From Streptomyces qinzhouensis (lineage in GTDB: Bacteria > Actinomycetota > Actinomycetes > Streptomycetales > Streptomycetaceae): a DNA stretch of 64,000 nt. The DNA is taken from contig NZ_CP042266.1 in NCBI RefSeq assembly GCF_007856155.1, positions 3,286,001 through 3,350,000 of the forward strand. Reading direction: 5' to 3'. This document shows, piece by piece, positions 1-8,483 of this stretch. The notes below the pieces were generated by a model. The model was not told the origin of the DNA, ran no database searches, and was given only the letters and a program-made list of their open reading frames with translations. Each line of letters opens with the position of its first letter. The first letter of the stretch is position 1. A program made the position numbers and the translations under genes.

Positions 1-436
1 TCATCTCATCGACGAGCTTGGCTGTGGTGAACATGGCCCGCATGTATGCCTCAGTCTGGAGCAGACCGAACACGACGTCAGGTTGCCATGACCTTATGGT
101 CTTGGCTCCATCTTCCAGTCCAACGTACATCGCCATGCCGGACGGCATCGTGCTCCGGTAAGCCGACCACCAGCCGCGATTGAGGCTGTCTCGGTGAATT
201 TCGACCAGGAACTCGACATCGCTTTCGTCGGTGATGCCGTACCGCTCAAGCAGGTCCCTGAGGTCGGACTGTTTGGGCAGTGCGGTCTGCCCCTCCTCCA
301 CTCGATAGAGCTTCGTTTCGGAGAAGTTGAGTCCCTCGACGGCCTGCACTCGGGTGAAGCCGACGTTCTTCCTCAGTCGTCGTAGCTCCCAACCGAGCTG
401 CATGCGGCGCACGGTGGGGCCGGTCTTTGCTGCCAC
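1..436 (-). CDS. XRE-family HTH regulator with DUF5753 (partial, 3' end off window)
   Basis: Reading from a GTG at 436, preceded by GGAAGG 7 bases upstream, gives an N-terminal helix-turn-helix (residues about 10-65, with the GFTRVQAVEGLNFSETKLYR-type XRE core) followed by the start of a DUF5753 region (WWSAYRSTMPSG, then QTEAYMRAMF). The frame stays open to base 1, so about half of the usual 270-290 aa protein is missing on the left. Proteins of this family are DNA-binding regulators, often paired with DUF397 or DUF6879 partners in Streptomyces; no partner is visible on this side of the gene. A second, complete family member lies at 56916-57773. The family call is firm; its target is unknown. 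Confidence 0.85.
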   Translation of the reverse strand, partial: MAAKTGPTVRRMQLGWELRRLRKNVGFTRVQAVEGLNFSETKLYRVEEGQTALPKQSDLRDLLERYGITDESDVEFLVEIHRDSLNRGWWSAYRSTMPSGMAMYVGLEDGAKTIRSWQPDVVFGLLQTEAYMRAMFTTAKLVDEM

Positions 437-755
437 GTTGCTGCCTTCCGAGTCGCTGTGTCCACCGGATCGCGCGCCATGCCGACCACCGACATGTTGA
501 TGCCCACCCAATCGCGGACCATGCCGGGCAGATCGGAGCGCGTATCGGGAGTTTGGCACCCCGTATGCAGCTTGCGCAGTCGAATGCAGACCAGAACACA
601 TATGCCAGTTTTTTGAAACCTGCGTGAGCAGCTTGCGTGTCAACTCAACCACGCCCGACGCTAGTTACGCCACGGAGACAACGAGACCACACACCGTGAC
701 TCCTGGCACGAGGGACCCCCTCCCGCACCCTCCCCCCTCAGAACGGAGCACGCCC
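437..755. other. Divergent intergenic region
   Basis: This stretch separates the leftward XRE gene from the rightward resolvase-like gene, so promoters for both should lie here. The only repeated signal seen is the decamer GCAGCTTGCG, present at 567-576 and again at 628-637 in direct orientation, 61 bp apart. It could be a regulator site but is not a proven operator. Short ORFs in the region look like composition artefacts. Confidence 0.4.
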
Positions 756-1202
756 GTGCGCCCCTCCACGCCCAGATCCTCCCGGCCGTACCTCACCGGA
801 GCCGCCGCGCTGGTCGCGCAGCACCTCACCCGGCGGCGGACCGCACTCAACCAGGCGGTGTTCCTGCGGCCGTTGTCGACCCGGATGCCGCGTGTCATCA
901 GCTACGTACGCACGACACCCGGCACGGACCCGGATCCCGTCTTCACCCGGCTCCGGGGTTTCGCGCGGCTCCATGACTGGCATGTCGGGCACGAGCTGTA
1001 CGACACCGCCGGGGACACGCCCCAGGAGTCCATCGCCTGGCAGCGAGCCCGGCGGCTGATGCACGAGGGGTTCGCCGACGGAGTCGTCGTACCCGACCGG
1101 TCCCATATCAGCGGCGACGACCGCGCCTATCTGGCCGAGATCGAGTTCGTGGGCGAGCGCCAGTGCTTCACGGCCCTGCTCGTACCGGAGTCGGAACTGT
1201 GA
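756..1202 (+). CDS. Degenerate serine-resolvase-fold protein, probably non-catalytic
   Basis: The protein is 148 aa from a GTG at 756, chosen because GGAG lies 7 bases upstream; an ATG at 624 is also in frame but has no ribosome site. After a basic, low-complexity N-terminus, the segment SYVRTTPGTDPD aligns by eye with the resolvase start motif (YxRVSTxxQ), but the catalytic serine position holds threonine. The later segment GFADGVVVPDRSHIS matches the fold position of the resolvase DRLSR motif. No zinc-ribbon or recombinase domain follows, so it is unlikely to recombine DNA. Its stop codon overlaps a possible GTG of the next gene (GTGA at 1199-1202), suggesting one transcript. The role is unknown; regulatory or structural use of the fold is only an inference. 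Confidence 0.6.
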   Translation: MRPSTPRSSRPYLTGAAALVAQHLTRRRTALNQAVFLRPLSTRMPRVISYVRTTPGTDPDPVFTRLRGFARLHDWHVGHELYDTAGDTPQESIAWQRARRLMHEGFADGVVVPDRSHISGDDRAYLAEIEFVGERQCFTALLVPESEL

Positions 1203-1231
1203 ACCCGTACCGCACCGAGGGAGAACGTCCC

Positions 1232-2353
1232 GTGCACACCCGTATCTCCGCGGCCGGACAGGCCGTGAACGTCACCAGTGTCACCCCGGCCGTGTGCAAG
1301 TGGGCGGCCCGCTACTTCAGCGTCTCGTGGGACGCGCGCTGCTCTGACGGAACCAGGTGCCTCGGAGCGGCCCACGGCCCGCTGGTCGACGCCGATGTCG
1401 ACGCGGGGGCCCTCTCCCAGCTCACGCGCTACCTGCTCGACCATCCGTACCGTACGGCCGCCTACGCGGGATCGGCCATGCTCTACCGCTACGACGACGA
1501 GGACGGCACGGTCTCCGCCGTGCAGCCGGGGCTCGACCTCGCCTGCCACTACCAGCCCGGATCCCGGCAACTGCATATCGTCGGCGGGGAGGAGGAGGTC
1601 GTGGCGTCGGCCGCCGCGCGGTTCGCGCGGGAGATGGTCAGGGCCGGGCTCCAGCGGGACGGCTGGCAGATCCTGCACGCGGCCGCAGCCGTACGGAACG
1701 GCGAGGCGGTCCTGATCCTCGGCCCCAGCGGGGCGGGCAAGACGACCTGCGCCCTGCTGCTGGCCGGCGCGGGTTGGCGGCTGCTGGCCCATGACCGGGT
1801 GTTCGTACGGGTGGAGGAGGGGCGGGTGCGGTTGCTGCCGTGGCCCGCCGCCGCGTCCATCGGGCTCGGGCTGCTCGACGCGCTGGGGATGTACGACGGG
1901 GTGCGTGCCCGGCTCCTCTGCGGCGAGCGGCTGCACCCCACGCAGCGCCCTGAGGTGACCGAGGCCCTCAGCCGGGGCTCCCGGGCGCCGCTGCGGCACG
2001 GTTCCAGGGAGCTGAAGGCGCAGTTCTTCCCCGATCAGCTCGGTTCCTGGCTGGGGGTGGAGACCGCGACCGAGGGATACGCGACGAGCATCGTGTATCC
2101 CCGGGTCGCGCTGGACGAGGTGCCGGAGGTCAAGGAGGCCGGGCGGCCGGTGTCCGGGGACGACTTCGTCACGGCGGTGACCGAGGACCGCTATCCCGAT
2201 GTCCTCGGGCTGCTCGGCCACGACCCGGACGGCCCGGCCCGCCGGGAGACGGTCCGGAGCGTCCTCGCCGGGCTGCCCTCGTACGAGATCTGCCTCGGGC
2301 ACGGCATCGCGGCCAACACCCGGCTCCTGACGGAGGTGACCGAACAGTCCTGA
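1232..2353 (+). CDS. HPr kinase/phosphorylase-like P-loop protein
   Basis: The protein is 373 aa. A Walker A loop, GPSGAGKTT, lies near residues 164-172 after HAAAAVRNGEAVLIL, the arrangement seen in HPr-kinase-like and PqqD/lasso-peptide-associated P-loop proteins. The N-terminal 140 residues resemble no domain I can name. GTG 1232 has GAGGGAG 8 bases upstream; GTG 1199, overlapping the previous stop, would add 11 residues. It probably forms an operon with the resolvase-fold gene. A true HPr kinase is unlikely because HPr kinases of Gram-positive PTS systems carry an extra N-terminal domain and actinomycetes rarely use them. ATP binding is well supported; the substrate is unknown. Confidence 0.6.
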   Translation: MHTRISAAGQAVNVTSVTPAVCKWAARYFSVSWDARCSDGTRCLGAAHGPLVDADVDAGALSQLTRYLLDHPYRTAAYAGSAMLYRYDDEDGTVSAVQPGLDLACHYQPGSRQLHIVGGEEEVVASAAARFAREMVRAGLQRDGWQILHAAAAVRNGEAVLILGPSGAGKTTCALLLAGAGWRLLAHDRVFVRVEEGRVRLLPWPAAASIGLGLLDALGMYDGVRARLLCGERLHPTQRPEVTEALSRGSRAPLRHGSRELKAQFFPDQLGSWLGVETATEGYATSIVYPRVALDEVPEVKEAGRPVSGDDFVTAVTEDRYPDVLGLLGHDPDGPARRETVRSVLAGLPSYEICLGHGIAANTRLLTEVTEQS

Positions 2354-2372
2354 CCCGGCCGCCCGGCCGGGG

Positions 2373-3713
2373 CTACCCGGCCCGGGCCGGGCTCCCCTCG
2401 CGCGTCACCGGGCCACGCTGCTTGGGGACGAGGGCCAGATGCGGACGGCCCGGGCGCAGGTCGAGCTTGAGGCGGACACCCGCCGAGCGGGCGAGGATCA
2501 CCCCGATGGTGAGCGCGGCCAGCAGCGACACCGCGCCACCCGCCGCGAAGCCGATCCGGGGGCCGTAGACGTCGGTGATCCAGCCGACGAGCGGCGCGCC
2601 CAGCGGCGTACCGCCGACGAAGACCATCATGAACAGGCTCATCACCCGGCCGCGGACGGCGGGGTCGGTGGCCATCTGGATGCTGGAGTTGGCCGTCACA
2701 TTGACCGTGAGGCCGAACATGCCGATGGGGACGAGGAGGGCCGCGAACAGCCAGAACGAGGGGGCGAACGCGGCGACGACTTCCAGGGCGCCGAAGAGGA
2801 CCGCGGCGCCCACGAGTATGGACAGCTTGGAAGTGCCCCGGCGGGCTGCGAGCAGCGCGCCGACCAGGGAGCCGACCGCCATCAGGGTGTTGAGCAGTCC
2901 GTAGGTCTCGGCGCCCGACTGGTAGACGTCGTGGACGAAGGCGGTGAGCCAGATCGGGAAGTTGAAGCCGAAGGTGCCGATGAAGCCGACGAGGACGATC
3001 GGCCAGATCAGTTCGGGGTGGGCGGAGACATAGCGCAGGCCCTCGCGCAGCTGCCCCTTGGCGCGCGGGGCGCGGTGGGACGGGTGCAGTTCGGACGTGC
3101 GCATCAGCAGCAGGCTGGTGACGGTCGCGAGGAAGGACAGGCCGTTGAAGAGGAAGGCGTAGCCGGTACCGACGGCGGTGATCAGCACACCGGCGACGGC
3201 GGGGCCGACGAGCCGGGCGGACTGGAAGTTGGCGGAGTTGAGGCTGACGGCGTTGGCGAGCTGGTCCGGGCCGACCATCTCGTTGACGAATATCTGCCGG
3301 GCCGGGTTGTCGACGACGGTGACCAGACCGAGCAGGAACGCGGTCAGATAGACATGCCAGACCTGGACCTGTCCGGTGAGGGTCAGGACGGCGAGCGCGA
3401 GTCCGGTGCCGGCCATCGCGGACTGGGTGAACAGCAGCAGCGCCCGCTTGGGCAGCCGGTCCGCGAGGACACCGCCGTACAGTCCGAAGAGCAGCATCGG
3501 CAGGAACTGGAGCGCGACCGTGATACCGACGGCGGACGCCGAGCCGGTGAGGGTGAGCACCAGCCAGTCCTGGGCGATGCGCTGCATCCAGGTACCGGTG
3601 TTGGAGACGACCTGGCCGATCGCGTAGAGCCGGTAGTTCCGGATCTTCAGCGAGCTGAACATGGTGGTAGGAGCGGGTGCGGGTGCGGAGTCTGCTCCGG
3701 GTCCCGAACTCAA
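2373..3713 (-). CDS. MFS drug-efflux-type transporter (DHA3/EntS-like)
   Basis: This 446-residue inner-membrane protein has about 12 hydrophobic helices and the MFS loop motif GVLADRLPKR between helices 2 and 3. Its start, SSLKIRNYRLYAIGQVVSNTGTW, is typical of the DHA3 group of proton-driven exporters. The likely start is a TTG at 3713, because AGGAGG lies 8 bases upstream; the ATG at 3662 has no ribosome site. It lies 24 bp behind the MarR gene on the same strand, so the pair should be co-transcribed and induced when the MarR protein binds its ligand. The substrate cannot be read from sequence. Confidence 0.85.
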   Translation of the reverse strand: MSSGPGADSAPAPAPTTMFSSLKIRNYRLYAIGQVVSNTGTWMQRIAQDWLVLTLTGSASAVGITVALQFLPMLLFGLYGGVLADRLPKRALLLFTQSAMAGTGLALAVLTLTGQVQVWHVYLTAFLLGLVTVVDNPARQIFVNEMVGPDQLANAVSLNSANFQSARLVGPAVAGVLITAVGTGYAFLFNGLSFLATVTSLLLMRTSELHPSHRAPRAKGQLREGLRYVSAHPELIWPIVLVGFIGTFGFNFPIWLTAFVHDVYQSGAETYGLLNTLMAVGSLVGALLAARRGTSKLSILVGAAVLFGALEVVAAFAPSFWLFAALLVPIGMFGLTVNVTANSSIQMATDPAVRGRVMSLFMMVFVGGTPLGAPLVGWITDVYGPRIGFAAGGAVSLLAALTIGVILARSAGVRLKLDLRPGRPHLALVPKQRGPVTREGSPARAG

Positions 3714-3737
3714 AAGGGTCGCCTCCTCGGCCGTCGG

Positions 3738-4214
3738 TTACAGGTGGGCGAGCTTCTCCAGGACGGGGGCGGCGGCGCGCAGCTTCTCCCACTCGTCTTC
3801 GTCGAGACCGTCGGCGAGCTCGGCCAGCCAGGCGTTCCGCTTACGGCGGCTCTCTTCGAGCATGGCCTCGGCCTGCTCGGTCTGGCTGACGACCTTCTGC
3901 CGCCGGTCGTCGGGGTGCGGCTCCAGCCGGACCAGTCCCTTGGCCTCCAGCAGCGCGACGATCCGGGTCATGGACGGCGGCTGTACGTGCTCCCGCCGCG
4001 CCAGCTCCCCGGGGGTGGCCGAGCCACAGCGGGCGAGGGTGCCGAGCACCGACATCTCGGTCGGGCTCAGCGACTCGTCGACTCGCTGGTGCTTGAGCCG
4101 TCGGCCCAGCCGCATCACGGCCGAGCGCAGCGCGTTCACCGCGGCCTGGTCGGCGTCGCCGCCGTGCGGGGCCTCGGTGTCACCATGGGACAGGTCTGAC
4201 ATGTTTGTTAGCAT
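3738..4214 (-). CDS. MarR-family transcriptional regulator
   Basis: The 158-residue protein has the MarR winged-helix layout: LSPTEMSVLGTLARCGSATPG (helices leading into the HTH), REHVQPPSMTRIVALLEAKG (recognition helix) and the wing LEPHPDDRRQK. The DDRR stretch is the family signature. Starts at 4214 (MLTNMSDL) and 4202 (MSDL) are both possible. It lies directly upstream of an MFS exporter, the classic local repressor-pump arrangement. The upstream region is unusually AT-rich, which fits an autoregulated promoter. Confidence 0.9.
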   Translation of the reverse strand: MLTNMSDLSHGDTEAPHGGDADQAAVNALRSAVMRLGRRLKHQRVDESLSPTEMSVLGTLARCGSATPGELARREHVQPPSMTRIVALLEAKGLVRLEPHPDDRRQKVVSQTEQAEAMLEESRRKRNAWLAELADGLDEDEWEKLRAAAPVLEKLAHL

Positions 4215-4236
4215 AACTCATTACTCTGTCTAAATA
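4201..4236 (-). promoter_or_regulatory. AT-rich promoter/possible MarR operator of the efflux operon
   Basis: On the minus strand this stretch holds TATGCT just ahead of the start and an imperfect dyad bounded by TTAG and CTAA 18 bases apart. The AT content stands out sharply from the flanks. It is a reasonable MarR binding region by position, but the inner half-sites do not match each other well, so the operator itself is a guess. Confidence 0.3.
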
Positions 4237-4351
4237 CCAGTCGGCGGTAGTGGCCCTGGTGGTGGTGCGGGGCAAGCCCCTATCACCCGTACGAGTGATC
4301 ACCGCGTGAAAAGTGACGCCATGGCGGCGGCCGTGGGGCAACCCTGGCGGC

Positions 4352-4543
4352 ATGAACGGTGGGAAATCAGCTGTCCTCAGCCTGCGCATAGACGCGGACC
4401 TGCTGGAACGTGTCCGCGGGCATGCGGCCAAACGCGGAATGAGCGTCCAGGACTATGTCGTCCGGACGCTCATTCGCGATGACTTCGACGAGCGGTTCAA
4501 GGTGGCGGTGGAGGAGACGGAGGAGTTCTACGGGCGGACCTGA
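4352..4543 (+). CDS. Small ribbon-helix-helix-like protein
   Basis: The protein is 63 aa. The segment SAVLSLRIDADLLERVRGHA, followed by KRGMSVQDYVVRTLI, has the beta strand-helix-turn-helix pattern of RHH (CopG/Arc-type) DNA-binding proteins; the acidic tail ends VAVEETEEFYGRT. The ATG at 4352 is used because the longer reading from 4313 adds a Trp/Pro-rich stretch unlike the rest. No toxin gene follows: the next gene is the converging helicase. It could be an orphan antitoxin-like or nucleoid regulator. The fold is well supported; the function is not known. Confidence 0.7.
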   Translation: MNGGKSAVLSLRIDADLLERVRGHAAKRGMSVQDYVVRTLIRDDFDERFKVAVEETEEFYGRT

Positions 4544-4573
4544 GGCCCGCCGAACCCCGCCCCCACCCGCGGG

Positions 4574-6208
4574 TTAACCCGCGGTACCGCGATGCCCGCC
4601 GCCGCGGCGGCGCTCGCCGCCACGGGCGGAGGGGGCGCCGGGGGCCGTACCGGAACCACGGCCGCCGCGGCCGGAGGCCGTACCCCCGGAACCGCGACCG
4701 GCGCCGGAGGCCGTACCGGAGCCGGAGCCACGGCCGCCACGGCCGGAACCGGTGGCCGTACCGGAACCGCGGGCGGCCCGGCCGGAACCGGCATCTCCTG
4801 AAGTGCGGGGGCGCTGGCGGCGCGAACGCTCACCGGACCCGGAACCGGACCCGGACTCGCCGCTGCCCCTGCCGCGCCCGCCACGGGACGACTTCGGCTG
4901 CGTGGGCGCGGGAACCTCTATGGTCACCGCGACCCCGGAGGGCTCCCGGGCACCGGTCACGTTGGTCAATTCGGCGTCGGTGGAGGTGACGGCGGCCGTA
5001 CGGGGGCGGATGCCCGCGTGCGACATCAGCCGGGTGAACTCGCGCTTCTGCTCGGGCAGCACCAGCGTGACCACCCGGCCGGAGCCACCGGCCCGGGCGG
5101 TGCGGCCGCCGCGGTGGAGGTAGTCCTTGTGGTCCGTCGGCGGATCGACGTTCACGACCAGGTCGAGATCGTCGATATGAATGCCACGGGCCGCGACATT
5201 CGTCGCCACCAGCGCCGTGACCTGGCCGTTCTTGAACTGGTCCAGGGTGCGGGTGCGCTGCGGCTGGGAGCGGCCGCCGTGCAGGGCCGACGCGCGGACC
5301 CCGACGGACAGCAGCCGCTTGGTGAGCCGGTCGGCGGCCCGCTTGGTGTCGATGAAGAGGATCACCCGGCCGTCGCGGGCGGCGATCCGGGCGGTGACGG
5401 CCTTCTTGTCGGTCTCGTCCTGAAGGTGGAGCACATGGTGCTCCATGGTGGTCACCGCGCCCGCCGACGGGTCCACCGAGTGCACGACGGGGTCGGTCAG
5501 GAACTGCTGCACCAGCTTGTCGATGTTCCGGTCCAGGGTGGCCGAGAACAGCATCCGCTGCCCGTCCGTCCGCACCTTCCGGATCAGCTTGGTGATCTGC
5601 GGGAGGAATCCCATGTCGGTCATCTGGTCGGCCTCGTCCAGGACCGTGATCCGGACATCGCCGAGTACGCAGTCACCGCGCTCGACCAGGTCGTTCAGGC
5701 GGCCGGGGGTGGCCACGACGACCTCGGCGCCGCGCCGCAGCGTACCGGCCTGCTTATTGACGGACAGGCCGCCGACGACGGTCGCCATCCGGAGGTTCAC
5801 GGAGGTGGCGTAGGGCGTCAGGGCGTCCGTGACCTGCTGGGCGAGCTCCCGGGTGGGGACCAGCACCAGGGCGAGCGGCGCCCTGGGCTCGGCGCGCAGC
5901 CCGGCCGTACGGGCCAGCAGCGCCAGACCGAACGCCAGGGTCTTACCGGAGCCGGTCCGCCCCCGGCCGAGCAGATCGCGCCCGGCCAGCGAGTTCGGCA
6001 GGGTGGCGCCCTGGATGGGGAAGGGCGAGGTGACGCCCTGTGCGGCGAGGGTCTTCAGCAACGCCTCGGGCATATCGAGAGCGGCGAAGTCGTCGACGGC
6101 CGGCAACGGCGGCGTCAGCGACTCGGGGAGCTTGAAATCCTTGGGCGCCGCCACGACGGGCGGGCCCGAAGGGGCACGACGATTGGACTTCTGGGGCCTG
6201 CGGGACAT
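4574..6208 (-). CDS. DEAD-box ATP-dependent RNA helicase
   Basis: The 544-residue protein carries the helicase motifs in order: FPIQGATLPNSLAGRD (Q motif region), GRGRTGSGKT (Walker A), PTRELAQQ, TPGRL, VLDEADQM (DEAD box), LFSATL, then in the second RecA domain VILFIDTKRAADRL, HGGRSQPQR, TNVAARGIHIDDLDLV and HRGGRTARAG. The last 110 residues are a Gly/Arg/Ser-rich tail of the kind that binds RNA. It should unwind structured RNA in the cytoplasm, for example during cold adaptation or ribosome assembly. ATG 6208 is chosen; the frame stays open 76 codons further upstream, but that stretch is Trp/Cys-rich and overlaps RNA hairpins, so it is taken as leader. Confidence 0.95.
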   Translation of the reverse strand: MSRRPQKSNRRAPSGPPVVAAPKDFKLPESLTPPLPAVDDFAALDMPEALLKTLAAQGVTSPFPIQGATLPNSLAGRDLLGRGRTGSGKTLAFGLALLARTAGLRAEPRAPLALVLVPTRELAQQVTDALTPYATSVNLRMATVVGGLSVNKQAGTLRRGAEVVVATPGRLNDLVERGDCVLGDVRITVLDEADQMTDMGFLPQITKLIRKVRTDGQRMLFSATLDRNIDKLVQQFLTDPVVHSVDPSAGAVTTMEHHVLHLQDETDKKAVTARIAARDGRVILFIDTKRAADRLTKRLLSVGVRASALHGGRSQPQRTRTLDQFKNGQVTALVATNVAARGIHIDDLDLVVNVDPPTDHKDYLHRGGRTARAGGSGRVVTLVLPEQKREFTRLMSHAGIRPRTAAVTSTDAELTNVTGAREPSGVAVTIEVPAPTQPKSSRGGRGRGSGESGSGSGSGERSRRQRPRTSGDAGSGRAARGSGTATGSGRGGRGSGSGTASGAGRGSGGTASGRGGRGSGTAPGAPSARGGERRRGGGHRGTAG

Positions 6209-6436
6209 GCGGTGTCCGCCTTCCTGCTTCTGGGCACGGATGTCCCGGCACAACGCGGAACGGGGTCCGCACCACGACGGTGCGGACCCCGTTGAGCGGA
6301 TACGCGTCCGGTGATCGGACTCTGGAGGCCAAGGCCCCGTCCGGAGCTGCCGGAAACAAACGAAGCGCCTGAGGAAGATGTGAATCTCGCATATCAGCCA
6401 GGCGCACGGGTTCATGGATGCTACAACTACAGCCAA
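6209..6436 (-). promoter_or_regulatory. Long structured leader of the RNA helicase gene
   Basis: On the minus strand the roughly 230 bases ahead of the helicase start contain two strong stems. The nearer has a perfect 13-bp stem (CGGGGTCCGCACC at 6261-6273 with its complement at 6279-6291) and a 5-base loop. The farther pairs GCGCCTGA at 6364-6371 with a TCAGCC-AGGCGC segment about 20 bases on. No T-run follows either stem. Autoregulated or cold-responsive leaders are known for DEAD-box helicases in other bacteria; that this is one is inference. The plus-strand end of this gap also holds the promoter of the next gene. Confidence 0.5.
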
Positions 6437-6574
6437 AGAACCCTAGCACATCCGCCCCGCCCGCCCGGCTGACCGTCCGGGGGACGGGATCCGGCGGGCG
6501 GGGTGGACGGGACGCGGCCGACCGTAGCATCGTGACAGTCCGCCACCGCCACGTTCCGTATCCGGGAGATCACC

Positions 6575-7534
6575 ATGACGGTCGTCGGCACCTCCGGAGC
6601 GATCCCGATCCCGATCCCGGGCACGGTCTTCGTCGCCCTGCCCGACCTGCCCGGCAACATCGGGGCTTTCGGGCTGCTGAAGGACTCGTTCACGGAGGTC
6701 CGGGTGGCGAGCCGCCGGGACCGGGCGATCGCCGAACTGACCGCCCTCGGGCCCGGGGTGTGCGCCGCCGTCGTGGGCGTCAAGGAGCGGATAGGGCCCG
6801 GGGTCCTGGACGCGCTGCCGGGCCTGCGGGTGCTGGGCTCGGTCGGGACCGGCACCGACCATCTGGACCTGGCCGCCCTGCGGGAGCGCGGTGTGCGGGT
6901 GGTGACCACGCCGGGGGTGAACTCGGTCTCCGTGGCCGAGCACACGATGATGATGATCCTCGCCCTCGCCAAACGCGCCCTGTCCGGCCATCGTGCCGCC
7001 CTGACCGGCGAGGACCGGGCCGGGATGCCCGAGCCACCGGTGGAACTGCGCGGGCGGTGCGCGGGCCTGCTGGGCGCCGGGGCGACGGCCCGGGCGCTGC
7101 TGCCCCTGCTGCGCGCCTTCGGCATGGAGCCGCTGGTGTGGACACGTACCCCTGACAACCACCCCGACCTTCCGACGGCCGGCCTGGAAGAGGTGTTCCG
7201 CCGCAGCGATGTGCTGAGCGTCCACCTCCCCCTCGCCGACGCCACCCGCGGACTCGTCGGCCCCCGGCTGCTCGGACTGCTCCCGCCGGGCGCCCTGGTC
7301 GTCAACACCGCCCGCAAAGAGATCCTCGACCTCGCGGCCCTGCCGGAGGCGATCGCCGCCCGGCCCGATCTCCGTTTCGCCGTCGACGACTTCGGACTGT
7401 CCGCCGACGGCACGGCCGCGGCGCTCGGCAGCTCCGCACTGCTGAGCCCCCACACCGCGGGAGTCACCGCCGAATCCCTGGCCGCCATGCAGGACAGCGC
7501 GGTCCGCCAGACGATCGACCTGCTACGCCCCTGA
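6575..7534 (+). CDS. D-isomer-specific 2-hydroxyacid dehydrogenase-family protein
   Basis: The protein is 319 aa. It shows the family layout: a split catalytic domain (VLGSVGTGTDHLDLAAL and VNSVSVAEHTMMMILALAK), a Rossmann domain (GRCAGLLGAGATARALLPLL), VVNTAR with the substrate-binding Arg, and SPHTAG with the active-site His near the C-terminus. The Glu-bearing DVFxxEP motif is replaced by VDDFGLSADG, so the His-Glu pair appears broken and activity may differ from the standard family. The coenzyme loop is slightly divergent from the GxGxxG consensus. It stands alone between the helicase and an unknown membrane protein. The substrate is unknown. Confidence 0.8.
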   Translation: MTVVGTSGAIPIPIPGTVFVALPDLPGNIGAFGLLKDSFTEVRVASRRDRAIAELTALGPGVCAAVVGVKERIGPGVLDALPGLRVLGSVGTGTDHLDLAALRERGVRVVTTPGVNSVSVAEHTMMMILALAKRALSGHRAALTGEDRAGMPEPPVELRGRCAGLLGAGATARALLPLLRAFGMEPLVWTRTPDNHPDLPTAGLEEVFRRSDVLSVHLPLADATRGLVGPRLLGLLPPGALVVNTARKEILDLAALPEAIAARPDLRFAVDDFGLSADGTAAALGSSALLSPHTAGVTAESLAAMQDSAVRQTIDLLRP

Positions 7535-7596
7535 TCCCGGCCGCCTCGGTGGCCCGGGCTCACCCCCGACGACCCCAGACAGCACAGGAGAAGTGC

Positions 7597-8466
7597 ATGT
7601 CCTGGTTCGAAATCGGCAATACGATACTCGGCACGGTCGGCTTCGCCATCACCATCGTCACGCTGGTGAAAGTGCAGTCGGTGCACCGTGCCCAGACGGA
7701 GGAACGGACCCTGCTCCGCAGGCTGTACGGCACGGAATCGCTGGCCGACCATCTCAGATCGGCCGCCGGATTCCTCCGGCAGGGTGAGCAGGACGCCCGC
7801 AATCTCGCCGAGGAACTGGTGCGGATGTGCGGCCGGATAGAAGGGATCAGCCGAGCCTTGGACTCGATGAACCGACTGCGCGGGACCGCTGGGGAGCAAC
7901 GGATGGTCCGGCTGGTGGAGCGCGGCTACTACACACCGCCCTTCTACAACCGGGTCGTCAACGACGCGGAGAGCAACGCCGACTTCCTGATGTACCGCAA
8001 TCTCCAGGTCTCCGCCGTCGACCTGCTCCAGTCCATGGAACGGGCCGCGAAGCGCGGGGTCCACATCAGGATCCTGGCGATCTCCTCGGCGGCCGACGAC
8101 AGCGTCCTCGAACAGGCGTCGCTGGTGCTCCCCTGGCCACAGGTGCCGCCGGACACCCTGCGACGCCAGCTGGCCGAATCGGAGGAGCGGATCCGCACCG
8201 TGGTAGCGGGCTGGCCGGTGCGGGCCCGCCGCAACTTCGAGTACCGCGGCTATGTCATCACACCGAACATGCACTTCGCCCGCATGGACGGCACGGTGAT
8301 GCAGGGCTTCGTCGGCACGCTCTCCCCCGCCCAGCCCGACCAGTTGGAGGACCGGGGCTATGTGGAGCTGCCGCGGGACCGGGAGCCGGGGGCGACGCTC
8401 TCGCGGCATTTTGAGGAGCTGTGGGCGCAGAGCGGGGGACAGCGCGTGGTCGGGGGCGATACCTGA
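7597..8466 (+). CDS. Membrane-anchored protein, possible degenerate phospholipase-D-like fold
   Basis: The 289-residue protein starts at ATG 7597 behind AGGAGAAG. A single N-terminal membrane helix (IGNTILGTVGFAITIVTLV) precedes a charged helical stretch to about residue 100. The soluble part contains DLLQSMERAAKRGVHIRILAIS and later YRGYVITPNMHFARMDGTVMQ and RHFEELW. The order resembles PLD-like proteins that bind nucleotides or lipids, but the HxKxxxxD catalytic signature is absent (HFARMD instead). I do not recognise the family with confidence. It lies 62 bp behind the dehydrogenase gene and may share its transcript. Confidence 0.55.
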   Translation: MSWFEIGNTILGTVGFAITIVTLVKVQSVHRAQTEERTLLRRLYGTESLADHLRSAAGFLRQGEQDARNLAEELVRMCGRIEGISRALDSMNRLRGTAGEQRMVRLVERGYYTPPFYNRVVNDAESNADFLMYRNLQVSAVDLLQSMERAAKRGVHIRILAISSAADDSVLEQASLVLPWPQVPPDTLRRQLAESEERIRTVVAGWPVRARRNFEYRGYVITPNMHFARMDGTVMQGFVGTLSPAQPDQLEDRGYVELPRDREPGATLSRHFEELWAQSGGQRVVGGDT

Positions 8467-8483
8467 GGTGGCGGGCCGGTGGG

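Noticed and set aside
2439-4199. 586-residue plus-strand frame opposite the MFS and MarR genes
   Set aside because: Asp/Glu/Gly/Arg-rich shadow of two well-supported minus-strand genes.
6209-6436. 76-codon N-terminal extension of the RNA helicase
   Set aside because: Open in frame, but Trp/Cys-rich, without a ribosome site at its start and overlapping strong RNA stems.
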